Source: Actinomycetes bacterium (GTDB lineage: Bacteria > Actinomycetota > Acidimicrobiia > Acidimicrobiales > RAAP-2). From it: 64,000 nt of DNA. Positions 41,770 to 50,032 of this stretch are shown one piece after another (the stretch's first letter is position 1; every line of letters starts with the position of its first letter). The stretch is taken from NCBI GenBank assembly GCA_021845725.1, contig JAJZVL010000001.1, positions 1 to 64,000 on the forward strand, written 5' to 3'. Below the pieces are notes generated by a model. It was given only the letters and a program-made list of their open reading frames with translations, made no database searches and was not told where the DNA came from. Position numbers and translations under genes: made by a program.

Positions 41770-42285
41770 ATGGAGGTGTTGCTGGTCCGGCATGCACATG
41801 CCGGCGCGAAGGACCGTTGGAGTGGCGACGACCGGCTTCGCCCACTCAGTGCGCGCGGGCGGGGCGAGGCCCTCGCCCTGGTCGAGCTGCTCGCGCCCTA
41901 CCGGCCCCGGCAGGTGCTCTCCAGCCCGCTCCTGCGTTGCGTGCAGACGGTACAGCCCCTCGCGGCGCACCTCGGCCTGCCGGTCGAGACCTCCGAGGCT
42001 CTCGGGCCGCGGGCAGATCGAGATGCTGCGCGCCTGGTGCGGTCCCTCGCTTCGGGGACCCGTGCCGTCGTGGTCTGCACGCACGGAGAGACGATCGAAG
42101 CGCTCCAGAGGCGGCTGGCACGCCCCGGACACCTCGCCTTCGGGCCGGGGAGCGAGCACGAGAAGGGCTCGGTGTGGGTGCTCGGCGGGAGCGGCGGCCG
42201 ATTCGCCGACGCCATCTACCTGCGGCCGGGACAGGGTCCGAGGAGGGTCCTGAACGCGCAGCGATCGCCGCACGCAGAGTCCTGA
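41770..42285 (+). CDS. SixA-like histidine phosphatase
   Basis: A small member of the histidine phosphatase (phosphoglycerate-mutase-like) superfamily. The catalytic RHAHAG motif is at about residues 8-13, an Arg lies in LSSPLLRCVQT, and the second His is in VVVCTHGETIEAL. The length of about 171 residues fits the SixA group, whose members remove phosphate from protein His or from small molecules; the substrate here is unknown. GTG 41761 is an alternative start three codons upstream, and neither has a strong ribosome site. It is divergent from the small membrane protein and convergent with the acyl-CoA synthetase gene. Confidence 0.8.
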   Translation: MEVLLVRHAHAGAKDRWSGDDRLRPLSARGRGEALALVELLAPYRPRQVLSSPLLRCVQTVQPLAAHLGLPVETSEALGPRADRDAARLVRSLASGTRAVVVCTHGETIEALQRRLARPGHLAFGPGSEHEKGSVWVLGGSGGRFADAIYLRPGQGPRRVLNAQRSPHAES

Positions 42286-42362
42286 GGACGCGCAAGGTTT
42301 GAGGTCGAGAGGACGTCGGTAGAATTGATCAGCCTGGTCCGATGGCCAGGTGCCAGCCAATG

Positions 42363-42403
42363 ACGAGGCCCCTGGTAACCCCCCTCCGCCCCAGGGGCTT
42401 CGT
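42363..42403. terminator. Likely bidirectional terminator hairpin between convergent genes
   Basis: ACGAGGCCCCTGG (42363-42375) pairs with CCAGGGGCTTCGT (42391-42403) over 13 positions with one G-T type mismatch and a 15-nt loop. It sits in the 151-bp gap between the stops of the phosphatase gene and the acyl-CoA synthetase gene. There is no U-tract, as is common in high-GC actinobacteria. Confidence 0.55.
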
Positions 42404-42436
42404 CGCGCTGGGCGCCCGAGCGGTGCGCCAGGGCCG

Positions 42437-44185
42437 TCAGGACCTCAGCTCCGGGAAGTCCTCCTCGCGCCACTCTGCGGCACGCGAGGGGTGCGACTCC
42501 TCGCGTGCGCGCAGCTCGACTCGCCGGATCTTGCCGGAGATGGTCTTCGGCAGCTCGAAGAACTCGATGCGACGGACCCGCTGGTAGGGAGCGAGGCGGG
42601 CGCGGGCGAAACGCAGGATGTCGAGCGCGGTCTCGCGGGAAGCCTCGGCACCTGGCGCGAGCGCGAGGTAGGCCTTCGGGACGCTCAGGCGGACTTCGTC
42701 GGGAGAAGGGACCACGGCTGCCTCTGCCACGGCCGGATGCTCGATGAGGACGCTCTCGATCTCGAACGGGCTGATCTTGTAATCGGAGGACTTGAACACG
42801 TCGTCGGTCCGTCCGACGAACGTGAGGTAGCCGTCCTCGTCGCGCGTCGCGACGTCACCGCTGTGGTAGTAGCTGCCGCCGAGCCCGCCGTCGCGGTCGT
42901 CGAGGTACCCCGCCATGAGGTTGACCGGCTCGGCGGCGAGATCGAGGCAGAGCTCGCCTTCCCCGGGTCCCTCGACCGGCGCGCCCGTCGTGACGTCGAC
43001 GAGCACGACCGGCACCCCGGGCAGCGGGCGCCCCATCGAGCCCGGTTTGACCGCCGCGCCCGGCGGGTTCCCCACGGAGCAGGTGGTCTCCGTCTGCCCG
43101 TAGCCGTCACGGATGGTGAGCCCCCACTTCTGGCGAACCTGGGCGATGACCTCGGGGTTCAGCGGCTCTCCGGCGGCGACGAGCTCCCGCAGTGTGCCCG
43201 GACCGCCGGAGAGGTCCGACTTGATGAGCATGCGCCAGACAGTGGGCGGCGCGCAGAACGTGGTGACCCGCTCTTGTCGAAGGCGGGCCAGCAACGCGTC
43301 AGGGTCGAAGCGTGCGTAGTCGAGCACGAGCACCGTGGCCTCCGCCGCCCAGGGCCCGAAGAAGCACGACCACGCGTGCTTGGCCCATCCTGGTGACGAG
43401 ATGTTGCAGTGCACGTCGCCTGGCCGGGTTCCGAGCCAGTACATCGTCGAGAGGTGGCCGACCGGGTAGGAGATCTGCGTGTGCTCGACGAGCTTCGGCC
43501 GGCTCGTGGTGCCTGAGGTGAAGTAGAGGAGCAGGGGGTCGAGCACCCTGCTGCCAGGGTGCTCGATCACCGTGGCCTCGAGCGCGTAGGCCTCCTCGAG
43601 GTCCTGCCATCCAGGCGCCCGTCCGACCGAGATCCGGCCGTAATCGCCCGCCACGTCGTCGAACTTCGGCGCGTCGGCGGGCGCGCACACGACGAAGCGC
43701 GCCTTCGAGCGCACCACGCGGTCCTCCAGCTCCGACGGCCCGAGCGCGGTGGTGGTCGGGACGAGGACGCCCCCGAGCTTCATGGCGCCGAGCATCGTCT
43801 CCCACAGCGCGACCTGGTTGCCGAGCATCAGGAGGATCGGGTCGCCGGCGCGCACCCCCTTGCCTCGAAGCCACGAGGCCACCTGGTCCGAACGCGTGGC
43901 CAGCTCGTCGAACGTGCGGGCTCGGCGCGTCCCGTCCTCGCTCGCGATCACCAATCCCGGGCGTGGATTGCCGCGCGCGATCGGGTCGAACCAGTCGTGC
44001 GCCCAGTTGAACACGGGTCCGACGTCGGGGAACGAGAATGGCGTCCGCTCGGGATCGCTCGCGGCCCTGAGCTCGATGAGCTGGTCGCGCGCGGCCCGGT
44101 ACGCAGCCGTGGCAGGCCGTTCCTCCGCTGAGGACGAGCCGGGAGCGAAGGTGGGAGGCGGGATCTCAGAAGAAGTCGGCTCCAT
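42437..44185 (-). CDS. AMP-forming acyl-CoA synthetase (acetyl/medium-chain type)
   Basis: An adenylate-forming ligase that joins a carboxylic acid to CoA through an acyl-AMP. Motifs in order: the AMP/phosphate loop YFTSGTTSRPKLVEH, GYGQTET (A5), YHSGDVATRDEDGYLTFVGR (A7-A8 hinge) and the C-terminal catalytic Lys in PKTISGKIRR. The 582 residues and the W-rich region around SPGWAKHAWSCFFGPW resemble the ACSM/acetyl-CoA-synthetase-like group; acid chain length cannot be fixed. ATG 44185 has a strong AGGAGGGG about 8 nt upstream; ATG 44191 is too close to it. It is divergent from ackA (144-bp gap), suggesting shared control of acetate or short-acid activation. Its C-terminal Lys is of the kind acetylated by Pat-type enzymes. 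Confidence 0.88.
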   Translation of the reverse strand: MEPTSSEIPPPTFAPGSSSAEERPATAAYRAARDQLIELRAASDPERTPFSFPDVGPVFNWAHDWFDPIARGNPRPGLVIASEDGTRRARTFDELATRSDQVASWLRGKGVRAGDPILLMLGNQVALWETMLGAMKLGGVLVPTTTALGPSELEDRVVRSKARFVVCAPADAPKFDDVAGDYGRISVGRAPGWQDLEEAYALEATVIEHPGSRVLDPLLLYFTSGTTSRPKLVEHTQISYPVGHLSTMYWLGTRPGDVHCNISSPGWAKHAWSCFFGPWAAEATVLVLDYARFDPDALLARLRQERVTTFCAPPTVWRMLIKSDLSGGPGTLRELVAAGEPLNPEVIAQVRQKWGLTIRDGYGQTETTCSVGNPPGAAVKPGSMGRPLPGVPVVLVDVTTGAPVEGPGEGELCLDLAAEPVNLMAGYLDDRDGGLGGSYYHSGDVATRDEDGYLTFVGRTDDVFKSSDYKISPFEIESVLIEHPAVAEAAVVPSPDEVRLSVPKAYLALAPGAEASRETALDILRFARARLAPYQRVRRIEFFELPKTISGKIRRVELRAREESHPSRAAEWREEDFPELRS

Positions 44186-44329
44186 GCACATCTCCCCTCC
44201 TCTTGGCCCTGCCCGGTCCTGCAGCACGACGCGGTCGACCTGCGTTGGCGCGCCCGTCGGTGCGACGCTAGCAAGCCGCCTCGCGCGCGTGCGCGGCGTG
44301 CCCGCGCGGGTTCTGGCAAGGTGTGAAAA

Positions 44330-45502
44330 ATGCACGTGCTCGTCGTGAACGCTGGGTCCAGCAGCCTGAAGCTCTCTCTCCTCGGAGAGAGCGACGAGCT
44401 CGTCGCCGCCGACGAGCTCCACCGCCAAGGCGGTCTCGCGGGGGACCGTGCCCTCGGAGACGCGCTCGAACGGTTTCTGGACGCTTCGCCGACGGCCGAC
44501 GCCGTCGGGCATCGCATCGTCCACGGCGGCGAGGAATTCGTCGAGCCGCTCGTCATCGACGCGGAGTCCGACCGAGAGCTCGGGCGCCTGGCGGACCTGG
44601 CGCCGTTGCACAATCCGCCGGCGCTCGCAGCCGTCCACGAGCTTCGCCGGCGCCGGCCGGGGCTCGTGCAGGTCGCCTGCTTCGACACGAGCTTCCACGC
44701 GACCCTCCCTGCGAAGGCGTCGGCCTACGCGCTGCCGCGGCGCTGGCGTGAAGAGCTCGGGATCCGGCGCTTCGGCTTCCACGGTCTCAGCCACGCGTGG
44801 GCGAGCGTGCGAGGTGCCGAGCTGCTCGGCCGCCCGCTGTCCTCGACGCGCCTGGTCACCGCGCACGTCGGCGCGGGGGCGTCTCTCGCCGCGGTGGACG
44901 CGGGGAGGTCGGTCGACACCACGATGGGCTTCACTCCGCTGGCGGGCCTGGTGATGGCGACGAGACCCGGAGACGTGGACCCCGGCGCTGTGCTCTGGGC
45001 GCTGCGCCACGGGATCCGCCTCGACGAGGCCGAGCAGGACCTCGAACGCCGCTCCGGCCTCCTCGGCCTCTCGGGACGATCGGGGGACCTGCGCCAGGTG
45101 ATCGAGTGGGCCGACGCAGGCGACGCAGCGTGCGGCGCCGCGTACGAGGCGTACGTCTACCGTCTGCAGCGAGAGATCGGGTCGATGGTCGTGGCGCTCG
45201 GAGGGCTCGACGCGCTGGTGTTCACGGGCGGGGCGGGGGAAGGATCCAGGAGACTGCGCGTCGACGTCTGTGCCGGCCTCGGGGTGTTCGGCATCGTGCT
45301 GGGCTCCTCGGACCCGGCGCCGCCGCCGACAGCCGAGGCTGCATCCCGACGAGCCGACGCTGTCGTGGACCGGGTGGAGTCGCCCCCGGGGTCATCGCCA
45401 GCCGTCGTGGTCGTGAGAGCGCGCGAAGACATCGTGATCGCGCGTTCGGTGCGACGCGTGCTCGGTGTGCCACCGGTGCCCGGCCCGGCAGGTGGTCCGT
45501 GA
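44330..45502 (+). CDS. ackA: Acetate kinase
   Basis: Interconverts acetate plus ATP and acetyl phosphate plus ADP. The 390-residue protein shows VLVVNAGSSSLKLSL at the N-terminus, GHRIVHGG (substrate Arg), FDTSFHATLP (catalytic Asp), GFHGLSH (His), MATRPGDVDP (second Arg) and near the end REDIVIAR with the metal-site Glu. The usual HLGNGAS loop reads HVGAGAS, so an Asn of the nucleotide pocket is replaced. ATG 44330 follows AAGGTG. No pta lies in view; partners could be a phosphoketolase or a distant pta. The last 346 bases overlap the 3' end of the convergent MFS gene. Confidence 0.9.
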   Translation: MHVLVVNAGSSSLKLSLLGESDELVAADELHRQGGLAGDRALGDALERFLDASPTADAVGHRIVHGGEEFVEPLVIDAESDRELGRLADLAPLHNPPALAAVHELRRRRPGLVQVACFDTSFHATLPAKASAYALPRRWREELGIRRFGFHGLSHAWASVRGAELLGRPLSSTRLVTAHVGAGASLAAVDAGRSVDTTMGFTPLAGLVMATRPGDVDPGAVLWALRHGIRLDEAEQDLERRSGLLGLSGRSGDLRQVIEWADAGDAACGAAYEAYVYRLQREIGSMVVALGGLDALVFTGGAGEGSRRLRVDVCAGLGVFGIVLGSSDPAPPPTAEAASRRADAVVDRVESPPGSSPAVVVVRAREDIVIARSVRRVLGVPPVPGPAGGP

Positions 45503-47040
45503 GAGCCCGAGGGTGCGGCGCGGTTGGGCAGGAGAGCCAGGACGGCGAGCGCCGCGAGGCCGACGGCGAACGCAGCGACGGTCACGGCCAGGTCGAGGCC
45601 GTCGGTGAACGCCAGGCGGGCCTGTGCCGCGAGCGCTGCGCCGAGCGTCCCGCCGACACGCGTGGCGACCTCCATCGCCCCACCGAGCGAGCCTTCGATG
45701 AGCGAGCGGATGCCGGGCGGGGCGTGCGCGTGCGAGAGGACCGGCATGAGCGTGTCCTGGTAGTGGGTATTGAGCATGCTCCCGAGGACCGCGACCCCGA
45801 GCGCGCCGCCGACCTGCAGCGAAGCGCTGTTGGTCGCAGACCCGACTCCCGCCTTCTCGATCGGCACCGAGCCCATCACGGACTCGGTGCAGGGCGCGAA
45901 CGCGAGCCCGACGCCGATGCCGATCACCACGAAGGCAGGGAGTGCCTGCGCGTACCCCCCGTGGACCGTCGTGAACGACAGCATCCCGAGACCGGTCGCC
46001 ACGAGGCCCATCCCGGTGAACACCACGGGCTTCGTGCCGAACTTCCGGTCGAGCCGGATCGACAGCGGAGCGGCCACGAGGAGCAGCAGCGCGATCGGCG
46101 CGATGCGCAGCCCCGTTCCGAACGCGCTGTAGCCGAGGGAGAACTGGAGGAATTGGGTGAGGAGGAAGAGCCCGCCCATCAAGGCGAAGATCACCAGCCC
46201 CATCGCAATGATCGCGGCGGTGAACCGTCGCGACCTGAAGAGCGACAGCTCCAGCATCGGATGGCCGGAGCGCCGTTCCCACACCACGAACCCGCCCAGC
46301 ACTGCTGCGCCTGCGCCGAGGGCGGCGAGCACGCGCGGCGAGGTCCACGTCGCCGAGGGTGCGTCGATGATGCCCCATAGGAGGAGCCCCATGCCCCCGG
46401 TCGAGAGGATCGCGCCCACCACGTCGGATTGCTTTGCACCCGGGTCGCGCGAGTTGGGCACCAGCCACAGCATGAAGACGAGGCCCAGCGCACAGATCGG
46501 GACGTTGACGAGGAACACCGACCCCCACCAGTAGTGGGCCAGGAGCCACCCGCCTGCGACCGGGCCGACGGCGACGCCGAGGCCCGTCGTCCCCGACCAG
46601 ATCCCGATCGCCTGGGCGCGTTCGCGCGCGTCGGTGAACACATTGGTGAGCACCGACAGCGTGGACGGCATGATCGCTGCCGCGCCGACGCCCTGGATGC
46701 CGCGCGCAGCGATCAGATGGGCGGGGCTGCCAGAGAAGGCAGAGGCTGCAGATCCCGCGCCGAAGACGGTGATCCCGGCGACGAGCATCCACTTTCGCCC
46801 GAGGCGGTCACCCATGCTGCCGAAGACGAGGAGCAGGCCGGCGAAGACGATCGCATAGACGTCGACGACCCACTGCAAGTCGCTCGACGACGCGCGCAAG
46901 GAGCGGATGATGTCGGGGATCGCCACGTTGAGGATCGTGGTGTCGATGCTGACGACCAGGAGGCTGACGCAGAGGATCGCGAGCACTGCCCGACGGTGCG
47001 TGGCCCGGTGTGGGCGAGGAACGAGCGGTTCACCGGCCAT
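45157..47040 (-). CDS. MFS drug-efflux transporter, DHA2 (EmrB/QacA) type
   Basis: A proton-driven exporter with the 14-helix layout of the DHA2 family. Seen are VVSIDTTILNVAIPDI (TM1), the motif A loop GSMGDRLGRKWML, ARGIQGVGAAAIMPSTLSVL, motif C-like GVAVGPVAGGWL and further helices to LALLPN. After the last helix, about 120 residues of Ser/Thr/Pro/Ala-rich sequence run on because no stop is met, and this tail is encoded opposite the 3' end of ackA. The marR-type gene stops 38 bp upstream of its ATG, so the two form an operon and the regulator probably represses it. Substrate unknown. Confidence 0.87.
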   Translation of the reverse strand: MAGEPLVPRPHRATHRRAVLAILCVSLLVVSIDTTILNVAIPDIIRSLRASSSDLQWVVDVYAIVFAGLLLVFGSMGDRLGRKWMLVAGITVFGAGSAASAFSGSPAHLIAARGIQGVGAAAIMPSTLSVLTNVFTDARERAQAIGIWSGTTGLGVAVGPVAGGWLLAHYWWGSVFLVNVPICALGLVFMLWLVPNSRDPGAKQSDVVGAILSTGGMGLLLWGIIDAPSATWTSPRVLAALGAGAAVLGGFVVWERRSGHPMLELSLFRSRRFTAAIIAMGLVIFALMGGLFLLTQFLQFSLGYSAFGTGLRIAPIALLLLVAAPLSIRLDRKFGTKPVVFTGMGLVATGLGMLSFTTVHGGYAQALPAFVVIGIGVGLAFAPCTESVMGSVPIEKAGVGSATNSASLQVGGALGVAVLGSMLNTHYQDTLMPVLSHAHAPPGIRSLIEGSLGGAMEVATRVGGTLGAALAAQARLAFTDGLDLAVTVAAFAVGLAALAVLALLPNRAAPSGSHGPPAGPGTGGTPSTRRTERAITMSSRALTTTTAGDDPGGDSTRSTTASARRDAASAVGGGAGSEEPSTMPNTPRPAQTSTRSLLDPSPAPPVNTSASSPPSATTIDPISRCRR

Positions 47041-47078
47041 GCCTGGCCCCAGGTGTCCAGGCCTCGGTCATCGGGGGC

Positions 47079-47600
47079 TCAGGCGGTGAGGCCGTGGACA
47101 GGCTCGCCGTCCGAGGCGTCGCCGACGCCGCCGGCGGCCGAAGAGATGTCCGCGAGCACCCGAGCAGCGTGCCTGCGGTCTTCCTCGCTGATGCTGGCCA
47201 GCACTCGGGTCCACTCGTGCATGCTGCGCGTGCGGACCGCTTCGAGGAGCCCCAGACCCTCGTCCGTCAGCCGGATCTGCAGCTCCCTGCGGTCGCGGCC
47301 CCGGCGATGGCGGACGATCAGATGGCGTTCTGCGAGCGTGTCGCACAGTCGCGTGGCCGTCGAAGGGGCGATCGACAGCGCGTCCGCCAGGTCGACGAGC
47401 CTCGACTCTCCGAGCCGCTGGAGCTGGTCGAGGAGGCGCAGCTGGGTGGCGGTGATCCCGCCGCCGAGGTCACCCAACGCGCGCTCGTTGATCGAACGGA
47501 GCACCGACTGCGCCGAGCCGACGGCTTCGACGAGCTCGACCACCCCGCCTCCGGCGTCGGGGGAGAAGGGCTTCTCGGGAGCGTCCGGCGGCGCCATCAT
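47079..47600 (-). CDS. MarR-family transcriptional regulator
   Basis: About 173 residues with the winged-helix DNA-binding domain of MarR repressors: ITATQLRLLDQLQRLGESRL, then VDLADALSIAPSTATRLCDTL as the recognition part and RHRRGRDRRELQIRLTDEGL as the wing. Dimer helices flank it. ATG 47600 is chosen because GGAG lies 7 nt upstream; the longer frame to 47792 is Arg-rich shadow sequence. It is first in an operon with the MFS efflux gene, the classical arrangement in which the regulator senses a small molecule and derepresses the pump. The divergent promoter region is shared with the MTB12-like lipoprotein gene. Confidence 0.88.
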   Translation of the reverse strand: MMAPPDAPEKPFSPDAGGGVVELVEAVGSAQSVLRSINERALGDLGGGITATQLRLLDQLQRLGESRLVDLADALSIAPSTATRLCDTLAERHLIVRHRRGRDRRELQIRLTDEGLGLLEAVRTRSMHEWTRVLASISEEDRRHAARVLADISSAAGGVGDASDGEPVHGLTA

Positions 47601-47821
47601 CCGAGAGCTCCACGATGCCGTGCGCGAACCACTGTGCCCCCTCCGCTCACGAAGTGCCGGAATACCGCGCGGTGACTGTGCGAAAAGGCTACCTGAAACC
47701 CCCGTCGGGCGCTCGGATCGTGCTCGTGCCCGCGCGCATCGACCCGTCCTCCTCGCAGCTGCGTGATCTCCAGCTCCTGGGCCATATGGCACATGCTTGC
47801 CGAGTTCGGCCCTGCGAACGA

Positions 47822-47836
47822 AGGACCTTCGTCCCT
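47822..47836 (+). promoter_or_regulatory. DosR/DevR-type box, distal, upstream of lipoprotein gene
   Basis: AGGACCTTCGTCCCT, followed by AA, matches the mycobacterial DosR consensus (GGGACTWWAGTCCC core) in both half-sites. Its start is 40 bp, about four helical turns, from the start of the proximal box. Confidence 0.7.
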
Positions 47837-47861
47837 AATTGTGCCGTGCCGGGGAGGCATT

Positions 47862-47876
47862 GGGACCATCGGCCCT
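47862..47876 (+). promoter_or_regulatory. DosR/DevR-type box, proximal, upstream of lipoprotein gene
   Basis: GGGACCATCGGCCCT ends 48 bp before the lipoprotein ATG, a position suited to activating a promoter just downstream. Confidence 0.72.
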
Positions 47877-47924
47877 GGGCGGCAGGCGTCTCGCCGGTCA
47901 GCCTCTAGGTGGAGGTGAGAGCCC

Positions 47925-48485
47925 ATGACGGAGGCGGCCGCCGTTGCGAGAGGCCTCGCGGGCGGGCGACGGGACCTGGCGTCGGCGCGTGGGCGCGCGC
48001 GCTCGAAGCTGGGCCTCGCGCTCGTGGGGGTCGCGCTGGTCAGCGCGGCCTGCGGCTCGAGCCCCGCCCAGGTCAGCCCTGCGCAGGCAGACCATGCGAT
48101 CGGTCACGCCTTCTCCACCCTGTTCGACTTCTCGAACCACAGCGTGACGGCCAAGACCGCGGTCGTCCAGGACGGCAGCACGTTGCACACCGCCATCTCC
48201 GAGGCGCTGGCGTCATCCCTGGCCAAGCAGGCTGCCGGCGCGAAGGTCTCGGCGGTGCGACTGCTTTCGAAGACGAGCTGCACGCAGGCGGTGCTCCCCT
48301 CGCCGTGCGCGAAGGTCACCTACAACCTCCTCGGCCCCTCGGGCACGCCGCTGTTCGCGACCCCGTCGATCGGCTACGCCGTGGAGGTCAGCGGCCACTG
48401 GCTGGTCGCCAAGTCGACGATCTGCGGGCTGCTGGACCTGTTCTACTCGGTCTCCGGGCACCACGGGCAGCCGCCGGGGTGCTGA
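47925..48485 (+). CDS. MTB12-like secreted lipoprotein
   Basis: A 186-residue protein with a basic N-terminus, a hydrophobic run LGLALVGVALVSAAC and a lipobox Cys at about residue 43, so it should be lipid-anchored outside the membrane. The mature part (AVVQDGSTLHTAISEAL, AKVSAVRLLS, KVTYNLLGPSGTPLF, GYAVEVSGHWLVAKSTICGLL) resembles the C-terminal domain of mycobacterial low-molecular-weight antigen MTB12, whose function is unknown. GGAGGTGAG stands ahead of ATG 47925. Two DosR-type boxes lie 48 and 88 bp upstream, so it is probably induced with the dormancy genes further right. It is convergent with livF, with 30 bp between. Confidence 0.8.
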   Translation: MTEAAAVARGLAGGRRDLASARGRARSKLGLALVGVALVSAACGSSPAQVSPAQADHAIGHAFSTLFDFSNHSVTAKTAVVQDGSTLHTAISEALASSLAKQAAGAKVSAVRLLSKTSCTQAVLPSPCAKVTYNLLGPSGTPLFATPSIGYAVEVSGHWLVAKSTICGLLDLFYSVSGHHGQPPGC

Positions 48486-48515
48486 CGACCTGAGGTACGG
48501 CCAGGACCGGGCCGC

Positions 48516-49271
48516 CTATGCCGACCATTGGGGGTGCGCGGGCAAGAGCCGCTCGATCGCAGGTCCTACGTCGGCCACGGCGCCCTCCGCGGCCACCCTG
48601 CCCCTCACGAGCACGACCGCACGGTCGGAGATCGACAGGACCCGGTCGACGTGCTGCTCGATGACGAGGAGGGACGTCCCGGTGTTGCGGATCATCCGCA
48701 GCATGTCGAACACCTCGTCGACGATCGCCGGCGCAAGGCCGAACGACAGCTCGTCGACGACGAGCAGACGCTGGGGTGCGACGAGCACCTTGGCGAGGCT
48801 CAGCATCCGCTGCTCGCCGCCCGACAGCGTGCCCGCCAGCTGGTGACGGTGGGCGGCGAGCTGGCTGAACGTCCCGAATGCCCGGTCCAGGGCATCGCTC
48901 GTCCGCCGGGTCCCGAGGGCGCGTGCGGCGAGGACGAGGTTCTCCTCGACGGTGAGCGAGGCGAACACCGAGCGGCCTTCGGGGGCGTGGGCGAGCCCGG
49001 CTCGGGCGATGCGCCACGCAGGCCAGCGGGTGACGTCGTGCCCCGCGAAGCGGACGCTTCCCGCCTTGGCCCGCACGAGGCCCGAGACCACCCGCGCGAC
49101 GGTGGACTTTCCGGCACCGTTCGAGCCGACCAAGGCCACTGCGGTGCGCTCGGGGACGCTGAACGAGACGCCGAACAGCGCGCGGTAGGGGCCGTAGGAG
49201 GCCTCCACGTCTCGCAGCTCGAGGAGCGCGGGGACGTCGTCGTGGGGCGCCTGGGGGCGCTCGTCGGTCAC
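48516..49271 (-). CDS. livF: Branched-chain amino acid-type ABC transporter ATP-binding protein (LivF-like)
   Basis: An ATPase of 251 residues with Walker A GSNGAGKST, signature LSGGEQRMLSLAKVLV, Walker B LLVVDELSFGLAP and the H-loop His in VIEQHV. The phrase LAHAPEGRSVFASLTVEENL is typical of LivF. It powers import with the LivG-like partner, whose stop overlaps this GTG start by 4 bp (49268-49271), indicating coupled translation. Last gene of the four-gene operon. The ligand may be a branched-chain amino acid, an amide or urea; sequence alone does not decide. Confidence 0.9.
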   Translation of the reverse strand: MTDERPQAPHDDVPALLELRDVEASYGPYRALFGVSFSVPERTAVALVGSNGAGKSTVARVVSGLVRAKAGSVRFAGHDVTRWPAWRIARAGLAHAPEGRSVFASLTVEENLVLAARALGTRRTSDALDRAFGTFSQLAAHRHQLAGTLSGGEQRMLSLAKVLVAPQRLLVVDELSFGLAPAIVDEVFDMLRMIRNTGTSLLVIEQHVDRVLSISDRAVVLVRGRVAAEGAVADVGPAIERLLPAHPQWSA

Positions 49272-50032
49272 CGTCCCACCCCGAGGTACGCGCGGCGTAC
49301 CGCGGTGTCGGCCAGGACGGCCTCGACCGTCCCGTCCGCGATGACCCGACCCACGTCGAAGACGACGAGCCGCTCCACCAGCGTGCTGACCAGGTCGAGG
49401 TCGTGCTCGACGACGACGACGGCGACGTCCCGCCTGCGCCCGAGCCGGCTGAGCACCGACACGAGGGTAGCTCGCTCGGCGTCGTCGAGCCCTGACGACG
49501 GTTCGTCGAGCAGGAGCAGCTTGGGCGGCCCCACGAGAGCTCGGGCCAGCTCGACCAAGCGGCTTTTTCCGAGGCTCAGGGACTCAACCGGCGCGTCGGC
49601 GACGTCGGCGAGCCCCACGAGATCGAGCAAGTCGGCGGCCTCGCTCTTCTCGCGGGGGGTTGGACGGCCCATGCCGAGCACGTCCTTCCACAATGCGCCC
49701 TGTCTGCCACGCGCCCGTTCGGTCACGAGGAGGTGCTCACGAGGCGTCATCCCGCTGAACAGCTCGAGGCGTTGGAAGGTCCGGCCGATCCCGAGAAGAC
49801 TGCGCCGGAAGACCGGCAGCCGGTCGATGCGCGTTCCCTCGAACGAGACCGAACCCGCGTCGGGCTGGAGAACCCCGAGGATGCAGTCGAAGAGGGTCGT
49901 TTTCCCGGCTCCGTTCGGGCCGATCACCCCGACGGTCTCGCCGGCGTCCAAGCGCAAGGACACCTCCGAGAGGGCAGCGACACGGCCGAAGCGCTTGGTG
50001 AGGCCGGCCGTCTGCAGCAGTGCCGTGACCAT
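49268..50032 (-). CDS. livG: Branched-chain amino acid-type ABC transporter ATP-binding protein (LivG-like)
   Basis: Second ATPase of the importer, 254 residues: Walker A GPNGAGKTT, Q-loop region GIGRTFQRLELFSGMT, signature LSLGKSRLVELARAL (LSLGK in place of the common LSxGQ), Walker B LLLLDEPSSGLDD and the H-loop in VVEHDLDLV. The ATG directly abuts the stop of the fused permease gene. The Lys and Ser in the signature are unusual, but overall conservation argues for function. Confidence 0.9.
   Translation of the reverse strand: MVTALLQTAGLTKRFGRVAALSEVSLRLDAGETVGVIGPNGAGKTTLFDCILGVLQPDAGSVSFEGTRIDRLPVFRRSLLGIGRTFQRLELFSGMTPREHLLVTERARGRQGALWKDVLGMGRPTPREKSEAADLLDLVGLADVADAPVESLSLGKSRLVELARALVGPPKLLLLDEPSSGLDDAERATLVSVLSRLGRRRDVAVVVVEHDLDLVSTLVERLVVFDVGRVIADGTVEAVLADTAVRRAYLGVGR

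Larger units (their letters stand above)
47601..47924. other. 324-bp divergent intergenic region between marR-type and lipoprotein genes
   Basis: Holds two DosR-type boxes near the lipoprotein gene (47822-47836 and 47862-47876). The first is part of a perfect 15-bp palindrome, ACGAAGG-A-CCTTCGT (47818-47832). The half nearer marR shows no clear operator. No ORF here looks genuine. Confidence 0.6.

Noticed and set aside
44186-45010. N-terminal extension of the acyl-CoA synthetase frame opposite ackA
   Set aside because: Low-complexity shadow of ackA; the strong ribosome site puts the start at 44185.
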